DNA of 64,000 nt from the NCBI RefSeq assembly GCF_002327185.1, contig NZ_CP018624.1, positions 1,674,001 to 1,738,000 on the forward strand. Reading direction: 5' to 3'. Numbering within the stretch: the first letter of the stretch is position 1; each line of letters begins with the position of its first letter. Positions 1-8,527 of this stretch are shown piece after piece. Below the pieces are notes generated by a model, which ran no database searches, was not told where the DNA came from, and worked only from the letters and a program-made list of their open reading frames with translations. A program made the translations under genes and the position numbers. This DNA is from Clostridium chauvoei (GTDB lineage Bacteria > Bacillota > Clostridia > Clostridiales > Clostridiaceae).

Positions 1-2
1 GA

Positions 3-467
3 GATTTTTCCCTAAGTGGTGAGTACAGATCTGCTTCAATTAGACTTCATGAAATCAGCATAAGTATAGATAAATATATTAATTGGGTAAATTCTAATTC
101 TTCTTTACAAAAATCATCTATAGAAAATGATACCGAAAAAGTTATAAAAACTACAGATACTATTACTAATATTAATATAGTTTCCAAGAATGAATTATTT
201 GTCTTTGATGATTTTACTGGAAAATCACCTAAATCTTTTGAGTTAGATAACCTAAACATTCTAGTAGATAGTTGGGAAGATTTAATAATGAAAACTGCTG
301 ATACACTTATAAAACATTATAAGCATAATAAAGAATTAAATTTGGAAGTTCCTAAAATAGATGTAGTTGATAGTAAAAAGTCTATTCAAAATGACTTTAG
401 AGATACTATTATAGAAATGTTACTTGAGTATAAAATTGACCCATATAAATATAAAATTAAATTATAA
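3..467 (+). CDS. C-terminal part of an unidentified protein (5' end outside window)
   Basis: An open frame enters the window from the left and stops at TAA 465-467, giving about 154 residues. I do not recognise the family. The segment is hydrophilic, rich in Asp, Lys, Ser and Asn, with no membrane segment. It starts with a Ser/Arg-containing stretch (SGEYRSASIRLHE), passes through a low-complexity Thr/Asn linker, and ends in a predicted mostly helical region around a Ser-Trp-Glu-Asp-Leu motif. That last pattern resembles C-terminal helical domains found on some nuclease-associated proteins, but this is only an impression. A strong hairpin follows directly, so this is the last gene of its transcript. 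Confidence 0.6.
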   Translation, partial: DFSLSGEYRSASIRLHEISISIDKYINWVNSNSSLQKSSIENDTEKVIKTTDTITNINIVSKNELFVFDDFTGKSPKSFELDNLNILVDSWEDLIMKTADTLIKHYKHNKELNLEVPKIDVVDSKKSIQNDFRDTIIEMLLEYKIDPYKYKIKL

Positions 468-471
468 AATT

Positions 472-500
472 AAGGTGAAGTTTAAATTTAACTTCACCTT
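472..500. terminator. Bidirectional hairpin between the partial gene and the HesB-like gene
   Basis: Arms AAGGTGAAGT and ACTTCACCTT form a 10-bp stem around an AT-rich loop, five bases after the stop of the upstream gene and 17 bases before the end of the convergent minus-strand gene. Short T-rich stretches follow on both sides, so it probably ends both transcripts. Confidence 0.7.
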
Positions 501-516
501 TGAAAAATTCTTTATT

Positions 517-792
517 TTATAAACTTCTTATATAAAATCCATTATTATAAAGTTCTTTATCATATTTAATTTCTATATCATTACAAAGTCTTTCATCTTT
601 TTTAGATATCACAAAGTTAACATCGTTAATTAATACTTCTATATCATCTTCTGACTTATAATCACAGTAAATATCGTAAGCTGGCTTTCCACATCCTACT
701 GCAGAAACTTTTACTCTAACATAATCATTACTACTATTTTTGATAAGCTCTAATAAACCTTCTTTTGTTTTTTCATCAAATAAAATATTCAT
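517..792 (-). CDS. HesB/IscA-like (Fe-S biogenesis domain) protein
   Basis: A 91-residue soluble protein with the fold pattern of the HesB/IscA family. An N-terminal helix is followed by a strand carrying the V-G-C-G-K-P-A-Y-D segment around residues 33-41, then alternating short strands ending near the C-terminus. Classical IscA proteins carry three conserved cysteines, one early and a C-x-C pair near the end; here only Cys34 sits at the first position, and the C-terminal pair is missing. This places it with the HesB-like proteins of clostridia, whose role is not settled. Iron or Fe-S binding is therefore a family-level guess. It is a single gene, divergent from the ferritin-like gene. Confidence 0.75.
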   Translation of the reverse strand: MNILFDEKTKEGLLELIKNSSNDYVRVKVSAVGCGKPAYDIYCDYKSEDDIEVLINDVNFVISKKDERLCNDIEIKYDKELYNNGFYIRSL

Positions 793-819
793 ATATTATT
801 AGCTCTCCTTTGTTTTATT

Positions 820-837
820 ATAGTAATATATTACTAT
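820..837. promoter_or_regulatory. Perfect 18-bp palindrome between divergent iron-type genes
   Basis: ATAGTAATATATTACTAT reads the same on both strands and lies 28 bases upstream of the HesB-like start codon, in the 183-bp divergent region shared with the ferritin-like gene. It could be an operator for an iron or peroxide regulator. In such AT-rich DNA roughly one palindrome of this length is expected per window by chance, so support is weak. Confidence 0.25.
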
Positions 838-975
838 ATGTTTTATCCAAATTAAACTTATTTATTATATTTGTTAATAACACATGTTTGAAAGTTATTA
901 ATTCAAATTCTTTGTACCAATCTATAATATATCCTCATATATTATAATTATTACTAATTAATTCGAGGAGCATAT

Positions 976-1506
976 ATGAGAAGTGATTTAAAAGAAGTGC
1001 CTTTACAGTTTACTGCTGACTTACCCTATCCTAAAATAGAGGTTGATACTATTAATTTACAATATGCTAACTTAATACAAATGAACTATGCTGGAATGAT
1101 ATCTGAATTCTCAGCTATAAATCAATATATATATCATGAAATAAGTCTATTTGAAGATTATCCTGATGTTACTTACACACTTAAAGGAATATCAAAGGTT
1201 GAAATGCATCATCTTCAAATATTAGGAGAATTAATAATTGTTTTAGGAGGGAATCCAGGTTATTGGATAAACAGGAAAAATAAAAAACTGAATTGGTCTC
1301 CAAATTTTGTAGTTTATGGCTCTACTTTAAAGGAAATGTTAGCTGCTGACATAGCTGGAGAGAAAGATGCTATTGATCAATATAGAAAAACAGCTAACCA
1401 GATTCAAAACGAAAACATAGTTGCAATAATAAATAGAATAATACTTGATGAAGAACAACACATTAAGTTACTAAATAGATTATATGAAAAATATATTACA
1501 AAATAA
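976..1506 (+). CDS. Ferritin-like di-iron protein (bacterioferritin/CotJC-like)
   Basis: A 176-residue four-helix protein of the ferritin-like superfamily. Likely di-metal ligands are visible in the expected order: Glu44 in helix 1 (SEFSAINQY), Glu76 with His79 in helix 2 (EMHH), Glu129 in helix 3 (AGEKDAIDQY) and Glu159/Glu160 with His162 in helix 4 (DEEQH). The N-terminal LPYPKIEV stretch recalls manganese-catalase/CotJC-like proteins, although the length fits clostridial proteins usually named bacterioferritin. It is probably involved in oxygen or peroxide defence or iron handling; which of these cannot be told. A GAGGAG ribosome binding site precedes the ATG. It is a single-gene unit, divergent from the HesB-like gene. 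Confidence 0.8.
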   Translation: MRSDLKEVPLQFTADLPYPKIEVDTINLQYANLIQMNYAGMISEFSAINQYIYHEISLFEDYPDVTYTLKGISKVEMHHLQILGELIIVLGGNPGYWINRKNKKLNWSPNFVVYGSTLKEMLAADIAGEKDAIDQYRKTANQIQNENIVAIINRIILDEEQHIKLLNRLYEKYITK

Positions 1507-1565
1507 ATGATTTAAGTGGATATTATAAAATGTAATATCCACTTATAAATTTAATGATATATTTT

Positions 1566-2156
1566 TTATTTTTGTATTATTAGGTAATATATTTCCTCAT
1601 TTTCAAAAGCTTCTATTACATCAAGTCCTGCTAATTTAAATAAATTACTTTGTAATTCTATATCTATAAGTCTAGCTTCACTTAATTCTTTTATCTTTGA
1701 TTTATGTAAATTATTTAAGTATTCTCTACCATTTGAATGAGCTATTATTAATTTTCCACCATTGTTTAAATTTCTATTAACAAGGTTATATATTGTTTCT
1801 ATCTTTTTTTGAATATATGGAAAAACTGAATATAAGATAACTTTATCATATTTTTCTTCAAACTCATCTTCTTCAATATTCATATTTATAAAGTTTACAT
1901 TCTCTAAATAACCATATTTGCTTTTAGCTACTTTAATCATCTCTTTTGAGATATCTATAGCATCAATTTTACATTTTGGACATTTTTCTAGTATAAAAGG
2001 TATTAAAACTCCAGTTCCCGTTCCTACATCTAATACTTTATCTTCATTTCTTATATTAATCTTCTCTAAAAAATCGTTTATTTTCTTTTCATTTACAGCA
2101 TTTTTTTTATCCCAATCTTTAGCTACATTGTTAAAAACCTCAACATTTAAGTTCAT
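1566..2156 (-). CDS. Class I SAM-dependent methyltransferase
   Basis: A 196-residue Rossmann-fold methyltransferase. Motif I (LDVGTGTGVLIP) lies at about residues 42-53, the acidic end of strand 2 (IDAIDIS) follows at about 84-90, and the strand 4 region (YDKVILYSVFPY) at about 124-135. These bind S-adenosylmethionine in the UbiE/methyltransferase-11 group. The acceptor substrate cannot be predicted, because the C-terminal part has no diagnostic motif. It is monocistronic, with a GGAG ribosome binding site just before ATG, and convergent with the ferritin-like gene. It is cytoplasmic, with no signal peptide or membrane segment. Confidence 0.75.
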   Translation of the reverse strand: MNLNVEVFNNVAKDWDKKNAVNEKKINDFLEKINIRNEDKVLDVGTGTGVLIPFILEKCPKCKIDAIDISKEMIKVAKSKYGYLENVNFINMNIEEDEFEEKYDKVILYSVFPYIQKKIETIYNLVNRNLNNGGKLIIAHSNGREYLNNLHKSKIKELSEARLIDIELQSNLFKLAGLDVIEAFENEEIYYLIIQK

Positions 2157-2277
2157 AGTAATCTCCTTTAATTTAATAGTTAATTATATATATTAAAAAA
2201 AGCAACATTTTATTCTATTTTTATTTTCCTTTTATTTACATAACTTTTGTACTGTTATTTGCATAATAATTTTCTAT

Positions 2278-2305
2278 TTAACAAAAATATAAAGTATGTT
2301 ATAAT
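2278..2305 (+). promoter_or_regulatory. Sigma-A type promoter of the 138-residue unknown gene
   Basis: TTAACA at 2278-2283 and TATAAT at 2300-2305 are separated by 16 bases, about 60 bases upstream of the ATG at 2366. This is a good vegetative promoter match, though the AT-rich setting makes chance matches common. Confidence 0.55.
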
Positions 2306-2365
2306 TAAGCTGTTATAATATATAATTTTGTTTTTAATATTTGCAAATATAAAGGAGTTTTAATT

Positions 2366-2782
2366 ATGGGTTTCAAAGATAAAATGACTAAATATTTTTC
2401 AGATGCGTATATAGAAAAATATGGTGATAGAATGACAAGTGCTTCTGGTACTGTTTTATCAGTTAAACTAGAAGAAAAAAATATATTAGGTATTTTTAGA
2501 ATCTTAAAAGTTAATTTAATAGTAAAGTCTGATATAGGTAAAGGTGTAGTTAAATCACTATACAAGAAAAACAGATGGTTTAAGAAACCTGAATTTATTG
2601 ATATAAAACAAGGACATAAAGTTATAATAATGGGTATTGCTGGTGAAAAAGGTAAAGAAAACTCTGAAGTTATAGTAGCATCAAATATTGCTAACCTTAC
2701 TACTAAGAAAGATTTATTCCCATTTGACCATTCTCAATTAAAGAGAGCTAGACAACAAGCAACTAGAATGAGAAGTAGATAA
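2366..2782 (+). CDS. Conserved hypothetical protein, basic, 138 aa
   Basis: A 138-residue soluble protein that I cannot assign to a named family. It is strongly basic, with a C-terminal tail rich in Arg, Lys and Gln (residues about 122-138). The middle (about 24-110) alternates strands with phrases such as GTVLSVKLEEKNILGIFRILKVNLIVKSD and a Gly-rich HKVIIMGIAGEKGKENSEVIVAS segment. This is compatible with a small beta-barrel (OB or SH3-like) domain, so binding of nucleic acid is an untested possibility. It has its own sigma-A promoter, an AAAGGAG ribosome binding site and a strong terminator, and stands alone between convergent or divergent neighbours. Confidence 0.65.
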   Translation: MGFKDKMTKYFSDAYIEKYGDRMTSASGTVLSVKLEEKNILGIFRILKVNLIVKSDIGKGVVKSLYKKNRWFKKPEFIDIKQGHKVIIMGIAGEKGKENSEVIVASNIANLTTKKDLFPFDHSQLKRARQQATRMRSR

Positions 2783-2786
2783 TAAT

Positions 2787-2826
2787 AAAAGCTTAAAATT
2801 TAAATTTTAAATTTTAAGCTTTTTTA
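2787..2826. terminator. Bidirectional terminator between the unknown gene and thiI
   Basis: AAAAGCTTAAAATTT pairs with AAATTTTAAGCTTTT across a 7-base loop, with a T-run on the plus side and A-runs that give a U-tract on the minus side. It lies between two convergent genes and can serve both. Confidence 0.85.
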
Positions 2827-2831
2827 TTTTA

Positions 2832-3983
2832 TTAAAATGTTACTAATTCCATTTCATCAACTGCTTTTCTTACAAGACTATCCACATCTAAAACCTCTTC
2901 TGATTTTCTTATTAAATCTACTCTTGGTTTAGTCTTTGGATGTTTTGGAACAAATATAGTGCAACAATCTTCATAAGGTAAAATTGAGGTTTCATATGTT
3001 CCTATTTCTCTTGCTATATCCATTATATCACTTTTATCCATTGCTATTAGAGGTCTAAAAACAGGTCTATCTGCACAATCATTACTTACCATTAACCCTT
3101 CCATTGTTTGACTTGCAACTTGCCCTATACTTTCTCCAGATGAAACTGATTGTATTCCCTTATCCTCTGCTACAGAACATGCAACTCTCATCATAAACCT
3201 TCTCATAATTATAGTTAACTCATCTTCTGGACATCCATTTATTATAGCCATTTGTATTTCTGTAAAAGGTACTATATAAAGATTAACTTTCTCCGTATAT
3301 GTAGCTAGTATTTTTGCTAGTTCTTTTACTTTCTCTTTGGCTCTTTCAGATGTATAAGGATGGCTATGATAATAAATACAATTTAATTCTACCCCTCTTC
3401 TAGCCATTAAATAACCTGCAACTGGTGAATCTATTCCTCCTGATAACATAAGCATAGTACTTCCATTAATTCCATATGGAAGACCTCCAACACCCTTAAT
3501 CTTATCTTTAGTTGTATATATATATGCTTTTTCTCTTATTTCAATATTTACTAAACAATCAGGGTTTTTAACATCAACACCTATCCCTTCTATGTTATGA
3601 AAAACATATCCACCAACTTCTTTAGATGTTTCTAAGGAATTTTTAGGGAATAGTTTATTGGCTCTATTGGTCTCAATCTTAAATGTTTTTGGAGATGCTT
3701 CAATTACTTTTTTTAAAGCCTCTTCTTTTATAGCTTGCATATCCCTTTTAGTTTCTATAACTATACATACCTCTGCTACTCCAAATACTCTCTTTACTCT
3801 ATTTACTGCTTCTTGTATATTATCTGATTTTATAAAATATCTTCCTTGATCAATTATTATTTCATATTCTAGTCCTTTAAGTTTTTTCTTAATATTATCT
3901 CTAAGCTTTTTTTCAAATTTATTTTTATTAAGTCCTTTTAAAAATATTTCAGATGCATATTTAACTAAAATTAACTCATTCAT
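2832..3983 (-). CDS. thiI: tRNA 4-thiouridine sulfurtransferase ThiI
   Basis: A 383-residue ThiI. An N-terminal ferredoxin-like and THUMP region (about 1-165) binds tRNA. The adenylation domain follows, with the PP-loop SGGIDSP at residues 181-187 and the family's HPYTSERAKEKV and CCTIF segments. It lacks the C-terminal rhodanese domain of the E. coli enzyme (482 aa), the usual short form in Firmicutes, so sulfur should come directly from a dedicated cysteine desulfurase. That partner is encoded immediately upstream with a 4-base overlap (3980-3983), which suggests translational coupling. Expected product: s4U8 in tRNA; a role in thiamine thiazole synthesis is not certain for the short form. 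Confidence 0.93.
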   Translation of the reverse strand: MNELILVKYASEIFLKGLNKNKFEKKLRDNIKKKLKGLEYEIIIDQGRYFIKSDNIQEAVNRVKRVFGVAEVCIVIETKRDMQAIKEEALKKVIEASPKTFKIETNRANKLFPKNSLETSKEVGGYVFHNIEGIGVDVKNPDCLVNIEIREKAYIYTTKDKIKGVGGLPYGINGSTMLMLSGGIDSPVAGYLMARRGVELNCIYYHSHPYTSERAKEKVKELAKILATYTEKVNLYIVPFTEIQMAIINGCPEDELTIIMRRFMMRVACSVAEDKGIQSVSSGESIGQVASQTMEGLMVSNDCADRPVFRPLIAMDKSDIMDIAREIGTYETSILPYEDCCTIFVPKHPKTKPRVDLIRKSEEVLDVDSLVRKAVDEMELVTF

Positions 3984-5125
3984 CTTTTTACTCTCCTTAA
4001 AAATTTTAATGAATTTTCTAATGTTGTTATTACTTTATCTACTTCTTCTTTTGTATTTTCTTCTGAAAAAGAAAATCTTATTGCACTTTCTATATCCTCT
4101 TTAGAAAGATTTAACGCTTTCATTACATAACTTCCATTTACTATACTATTTTTAGATGTACAAGCTGAACCAGTTGCAACATATATATTTTGCTCTTCTA
4201 AAAGATGTAATAATACTTCTGCTTTTACCCCTCTAAATGAAACATTTAAAATATAAGGACTAAAATAATCTTCTAATGGACTATTAATTCTTATATTTTC
4301 TATATTTGATAATTTTTCCATCATATAAGCTTTTATATCCAATACTTTTTTATAATTTCTATTTATATTTTTTATAGTTATTTCTGATGCCTTATTAAGT
4401 CCCATAATAGCTGGTAAATTCTGAGTTCCTGCTCTTATTCCTCCTTCTTGACTTCCTCCTTTTATAAAGGAATTTAATACTATTCCTTTTTTTATATAAA
4501 TAAAACCACTTCCCTTAGGCCCATGAAACTTATGACCTGCTACTGATAACATATCTATATTCATTTTTTTTACGTCAATAGATAATTTACCATAAGATTG
4601 AACTGCGTCAACATGAAACTTTGCTCTTGAACTACATTCTTTAATAACCCTTCCTATTGATTCTATATCTTGTATAACCCCCATTTCATTATTAACATGC
4701 ATTATAGACACAAGAACTGTATTTTTATTTATAGCATTCTTTAAATCTTCTAAAGATATTTTTCCATTTTCATCAACATCTAAATAAGTAACACTTATAC
4801 TACTTTTTTCTAAGCTTTCACAAACCTTAAGAACTGAATGATGTTCAAATACTGTTGTTATTAAATGATGTCCAGGTTTTAAAATTCCATTTATTATTAA
4901 GTTATTTGCTTCACTTCCACCCGAAGTAAATAATATCTCTTCTTTGCTAGCATTAATTGTTGATGATAGCTGTTCTCTTATTTCATTTAACTTTTTTTCA
5001 GATTTTATACCTAATTTATGAAGAGATGATGGATTTCCATAAAACTCTCTCATACCATTTTCTACTTCTTTTATAACTTCCTCATAAGGTTTTGTAGTGG
5101 CACTGTTATCAAAATAAACTTCCAT
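3980..5125 (-). CDS. Cysteine desulfurase (NifS/IscS family), partner of ThiI
   Basis: A 381-residue PLP enzyme of aminotransferase class V that removes sulfur from cysteine to make an enzyme persulfide. The PLP lysine is in SVAGHKFHGPKG (Lys199), the catalytic cysteine in ATGSACTSK (Cys322), and the cofactor-contacting HVDAVQS motif lies around 171-177. Its 3' end overlaps thiI by four bases. As in the NifZ-ThiI pair of Bacillus subtilis, it most likely feeds sulfur to tRNA thiolation rather than serving as the general Fe-S desulfurase. ATG is preceded by GGAGTG. The flanking 241-bp region up to the next gene holds its promoter and possibly an operator. Confidence 0.9.
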   Translation of the reverse strand: MEVYFDNSATTKPYEEVIKEVENGMREFYGNPSSLHKLGIKSEKKLNEIREQLSSTINASKEEILFTSGGSEANNLIINGILKPGHHLITTVFEHHSVLKVCESLEKSSISVTYLDVDENGKISLEDLKNAINKNTVLVSIMHVNNEMGVIQDIESIGRVIKECSSRAKFHVDAVQSYGKLSIDVKKMNIDMLSVAGHKFHGPKGSGFIYIKKGIVLNSFIKGGSQEGGIRAGTQNLPAIMGLNKASEITIKNINRNYKKVLDIKAYMMEKLSNIENIRINSPLEDYFSPYILNVSFRGVKAEVLLHLLEEQNIYVATGSACTSKNSIVNGSYVMKALNLSKEDIESAIRFSFSEENTKEEVDKVITTLENSLKFLRRVKR

Positions 5126-5194
5126 GTTATCACTCCTACTTAATAAATATTATTCTCTATAGTTAAACTAATAATTCAAAACTTCATCTACTAT

Positions 5195-5210
5195 AATACC
5201 GATAGGTTTA
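5195..5210. promoter_or_regulatory. Possible Rrf2-type operator upstream of the cysteine desulfurase
   Basis: AATACCGATAGGTTTA is an imperfect inverted repeat (ACC/GGT core) about 70 bases upstream of the desulfurase start. Its shape recalls binding sites of Rrf2-family sulfur or Fe-S regulators (CymR/IscR). This is a resemblance only; no regulator gene is present here. Confidence 0.2.
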
Positions 5211-5366
5211 ATAAGAATAAATATATCACATTAATATTTTTTTTCAATAGTTTTGAGTATAATTTTCCTTAAATAATTATTATCAGCTTATTAAAACATT
5301 TACAAAAATAGGTTATAATTAAATTAATAGGAATTATTTTAACATTTATTTTTAGGAGAGGATATT

Positions 5367-5762
5367 ATGAGGAAAAACTTGTTAGTTCTATCAATACTAC
5401 TTGGCTTTACTTTGCTTTCATCTTATTTTACTTTCTCTAAATACATTAATTCTAATATTAATCCTGTGAGAGATATTTCTAATAAAGATGTTAATAAAGT
5501 TTCTTTTGAAAGTTTAACAAAATTGGGTACTAAGAGCTCTCTAAATGTTATTGAAGTGGAAATACTAGTTAAGGATATTAATTTAGATGAATTAACTATA
5601 ACTTCTGAAAATAGTATTGATGATGTTACTATAAACTTTCAGCCTGATGAAGATTTATCCAACATAAAAATAGGCGATAAAATTAAAATAAGAGCAATAA
5701 AAAAATCTATGAACTATTCACCTCTTATAGTTAAATTAGATAACGCCATTATAGTTAAATAA
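5367..5762 (+). CDS. Small exported or membrane-anchored hypothetical protein
   Basis: A 131-residue protein with a short basic start (MRKN) and one hydrophobic segment at about residues 5-25, read as a signal anchor; no lipobox cysteine is present. The rest faces outside and contains strand-rich phrases, VIEVEILVKDIN at about 61-72 and IKIGDKIKIRAIKKS at about 100-114, the latter typical of a small OB-fold-like barrel. I do not recognise the family and give no function. An AGGAGAGG ribosome binding site precedes ATG, and a 19-bp hairpin follows directly, so it is transcribed alone. Confidence 0.6.
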   Translation: MRKNLLVLSILLGFTLLSSYFTFSKYINSNINPVRDISNKDVNKVSFESLTKLGTKSSLNVIEVEILVKDINLDELTITSENSIDDVTINFQPDEDLSNIKIGDKIKIRAIKKSMNYSPLIVKLDNAIIVK

Positions 5763-5810
5763 ATAACGGCATTATAATATCCCTTTATTGGAATATTATA
5801 ATGCCGTTAT
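5761..5810. terminator. Very strong bidirectional terminator
   Basis: Arms of 19 bp (5761-5779 and 5792-5810) pair perfectly, beginning AATAACGGCA and ending TGCCGTTATT, with a 12-base loop. It includes the stop codon region of the upstream gene and lies seven bases from the end of the convergent ATPase gene. Confidence 0.9.
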
Positions 5811-5817
5811 TTTATAT

Positions 5818-8367
5818 TTATTTTTTTGACTTTATTAATAGGTAAACACTATTTATCAAGAAAATTACACCTGAATAAAATAATACAATTGTCCAATGAT
5901 TAAGCATTAATGGAACAGTATTAAATATTCCTGATAAGAAAGGTATATAAAGGATACTACATACCATTAAAGTTGATATAGTACATGCACCTACTAAATA
6001 TGGATTAGTAAATAACTTTATTTCAAATATAGAATGTCTCTCTGATCTACATTCAAATACATGTAAAAGTTGTGACATTACTAGTGTTGTTAAAGCTAAT
6101 GTTCTACATGTAACTAAATCCATTCCATAATATCTTCCTGTCATAAATGATAAAAGAGTACATATACCGATTAAGCAACCTCTAACTACTATCTTAGACC
6201 ATAAACCTCTTGCAAATATGCTTTCTCCCTTTTCTCTTGGTTGTTGTCTCATAATATCTTTATCAGCTGGATCTACTCCTAATGCAATAGCTGGAAGTCC
6301 ATCTGTTGCCAAATTTACAAATAGTATTTGTATTGGAGTAAGTGGATTTGGCATATAAAAAAGTGAAGCTAAGAACATAGTTAAAACTTCTCCTAAATTA
6401 CAAGATAATAAATATCTTATAAACTTTCTTATATTATCATATATAACTCTACCTTCTTCTACAGCTGATACAATTGTTGCAAAATTATCATCCATAAGAA
6501 CCATTGCAGCTGCTTCTTTAGTTACATCTGTTCCTGAAATCCCCATAGCAACACCAATATCTGCTTCTTTAATTGCCGGTGCATCATTTACTCCATCTCC
6601 AGTCATTGCAACTATTTTATTTTGCTTTTTAAAAGCCTTTACTATTCTAAGCTTATGATTAGGTGATACTCTTGCAAAAACTCTTACTTTATTTACCTTC
6701 TTCATTAATTCATCATCAGTTAATTTCTCTATTTCATCTCCTGTTATAGCTTGATCATCTGTATTACAAATATTTATAGATTTTGCAATTGCTAATGCAG
6801 TATTTTTATGATCTCCTGTAATCATTACTGGTTGTATTCCTGCTAACTTACATTTAAGTACCGCATCTCTTACTTCTAATCTTGGAGGATCTATGCTTCC
6901 TGCTACCCCTAAGAAAATAAGTCCTTTTTCAAGATTTTCATTTTTAACTAATCCCTCTTCTTTGTATGCAGCAGCAATACATCTAAGAGCTCTATTAGAC
7001 ATGGCTTCAATATATGCAGCTACTTGCTTTTTCTTTTGAAGAGTAAGAGGTTTTACTGTACCATTTTCTAATATATGAGTACATCTTTCTATTACTCTTT
7101 CTGGAGCTCCTTTCATATAACAAGTCTCTTTAGTGCCTTCTCTAACAATTACACTCATCATTTTTCTTGTTGAGTCAAAAGGAATATCATAAATTCTATT
7201 TGCATTTGATACAAAGGCCTCTAATAATGGAATTTCATTAAAGAAAGCTTTTATTAACGCAGTCTCTGTAGGATCTCCATGTAAAGCCTTATCTATGTTT
7301 TTAACACTAAAATCATAATTACAATCATTACAGTAAATTAATGCTTTCATCATCATAGTATGATTTGTAAGTTTTTCTTTTTCTAACTCATAAATTTTAC
7401 CATTCATATACATTTCTTTAACTGTCATTTTATTTTGAGTTAATGTTCCTGTTTTATCAGAACATATTACTGATGTACATCCTAAAGTCTCTACTGCTGG
7501 TAACTTTCTTACTAATGCATTTTTCTTAAGCATTCTTGATACACCAAGTGCTAAAGCTACTGTTACTATTGCTGCAAGCCCTTCTGGTATAGCTGCAACT
7601 GCTAAAGAAACACCAAGCATAAACATTTCGCCAATTTCATTTCCACGCAAAATACCTAAGACAGTAACTACTGCACAAATTACTAAACATAGAGCAACCA
7701 ATACTTTGCCCAATGAATCTAATCTTTCTCTAAGAGGTGATTTTTCCTCCTGAATGTTTTCTAAAAGATCTGCTATCTTACCCATTTCAGTTTTCATTCC
7801 AATGCCATCAACAAGTAAAATACCTCTACCTTTTAAAATTGTAGTTCCCATATATCCTTGGTTCTTATCCTTCTTAGTATCTTTTGATACTCCAACAGAT
7901 TCTCCTGTTAAAAGTGATTCATCCACCATCATTGATGAAGCTTCTATAAATGTACCATCTGCTGGCACTCTATCTCCTGCTTCCAAAATTATAAGATCTC
8001 CAATAGTTACTTCTATAGAGTTTATAACTTTTAATGCCCCATCCCTAATAACTTTACACGTTGGAGCTGCTAAATCTTTTAGAGCTTCTAATGACTTCTC
8101 TGTTCTATACTCTTGAACAAATCCTAAAATAGCATTAACAACAACTATAATAAGAATAGTTATGGCATCTGCTTTATCTCCCATTATTCCTGATATTATA
8201 GTAGCTGCAATAAGTACCCACGTAATAAAATCATTAAATTGAGATAAAAAGATAAATACTGGTGATGTTTTCTTCTTATGAGATAATTCATTTAATCCAT
8301 ATGTTTTTTGCCTACTTTCTGCTTCTTTTGTAGTTAATCCTCTACTTATTTCTCTTTCCTGTAGCAC
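5818..8367 (-). CDS. Calcium-translocating P-type ATPase (PMCA/SERCA-like, P2)
   Basis: An 849-residue P2-type ATPase that pumps Ca2+ out of the cytoplasm at the cost of ATP. The order is N-terminal cation-ATPase domain (about 1-60), TM pairs, actuator domain with TGES at 155-158, the ion-binding PEGL motif at 261-264, phosphorylation site DKTGT with Asp304, nucleotide-binding KGAPE at 419-423, hinge TGDGVNDAPA at 589-598, and six C-terminal membrane segments. PEGL and the Asn/Asp pattern after the hinge (LFVNLATDGLPAIALG) favour calcium over heavy metals. It has no N-terminal metal-binding domain. It is monocistronic; GGAGGAC precedes ATG. A role in Mg2+ or Mn2+ transport is possible but less likely. 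Confidence 0.88.
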   Translation of the reverse strand: MLQEREISRGLTTKEAESRQKTYGLNELSHKKKTSPVFIFLSQFNDFITWVLIAATIISGIMGDKADAITILIIVVVNAILGFVQEYRTEKSLEALKDLAAPTCKVIRDGALKVINSIEVTIGDLIILEAGDRVPADGTFIEASSMMVDESLLTGESVGVSKDTKKDKNQGYMGTTILKGRGILLVDGIGMKTEMGKIADLLENIQEEKSPLRERLDSLGKVLVALCLVICAVVTVLGILRGNEIGEMFMLGVSLAVAAIPEGLAAIVTVALALGVSRMLKKNALVRKLPAVETLGCTSVICSDKTGTLTQNKMTVKEMYMNGKIYELEKEKLTNHTMMMKALIYCNDCNYDFSVKNIDKALHGDPTETALIKAFFNEIPLLEAFVSNANRIYDIPFDSTRKMMSVIVREGTKETCYMKGAPERVIERCTHILENGTVKPLTLQKKKQVAAYIEAMSNRALRCIAAAYKEEGLVKNENLEKGLIFLGVAGSIDPPRLEVRDAVLKCKLAGIQPVMITGDHKNTALAIAKSINICNTDDQAITGDEIEKLTDDELMKKVNKVRVFARVSPNHKLRIVKAFKKQNKIVAMTGDGVNDAPAIKEADIGVAMGISGTDVTKEAAAMVLMDDNFATIVSAVEEGRVIYDNIRKFIRYLLSCNLGEVLTMFLASLFYMPNPLTPIQILFVNLATDGLPAIALGVDPADKDIMRQQPREKGESIFARGLWSKIVVRGCLIGICTLLSFMTGRYYGMDLVTCRTLALTTLVMSQLLHVFECRSERHSIFEIKLFTNPYLVGACTISTLMVCSILYIPFLSGIFNTVPLMLNHWTIVLFYSGVIFLINSVYLLIKSKK

Positions 8368-8463
8368 AAGTTGTCCTCCTTAATATGATTTCTATATATT
8401 ATATTTTTTTAAATCAAAGATATGAATTTTTTTGAGTACTTTACAAATTTCTTAAAAAAGGTG

Positions 8464-8491
8464 TTGCAATTTTTTCTTAATGTAATATAAT
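8464..8491 (+). promoter_or_regulatory. Promoter of the tetR-type gene
   Basis: TTGCAA (8464-8469) and TATAAT (8486-8491) with a 16-base spacer form a good vegetative promoter. The operator palindrome starts two bases after the -10 box, so a bound repressor would block RNA polymerase directly. Confidence 0.7.
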
Positions 8492-8511
8492 ATGAACATA
8501 GTTCAAATAAA
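8489..8511. promoter_or_regulatory. Operator copy 1 for the TetR regulator
   Basis: The core TGAACATAGTTCA (8493-8505) is an inverted repeat. The whole 23-base block recurs with a single mismatch at 9096-9118 in front of the efflux gene. Position over the transcription start points to autorepression. Confidence 0.75.
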
Positions 8512-8527
8512 TTTTGTAGGTGATTTT

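Noticed and set aside
660..690. ACGATATT sequence inside the HesB-like gene as a sigma-28 -10 box
   Set aside because: No TAAA element lies at the required distance, and it is within coding sequence.
765..947. A 60-codon plus-strand frame in the HesB-ferritin gap
   Set aside because: It overlaps the HesB-like gene start, has no ribosome binding site and codes for random hydrophobic AT-rich sequence.
8492..8527. Upstream ATG start of the TetR gene
   Set aside because: It overlaps the operator next to the -10 box and has no ribosome binding site; ATG 8528 is well supplied.
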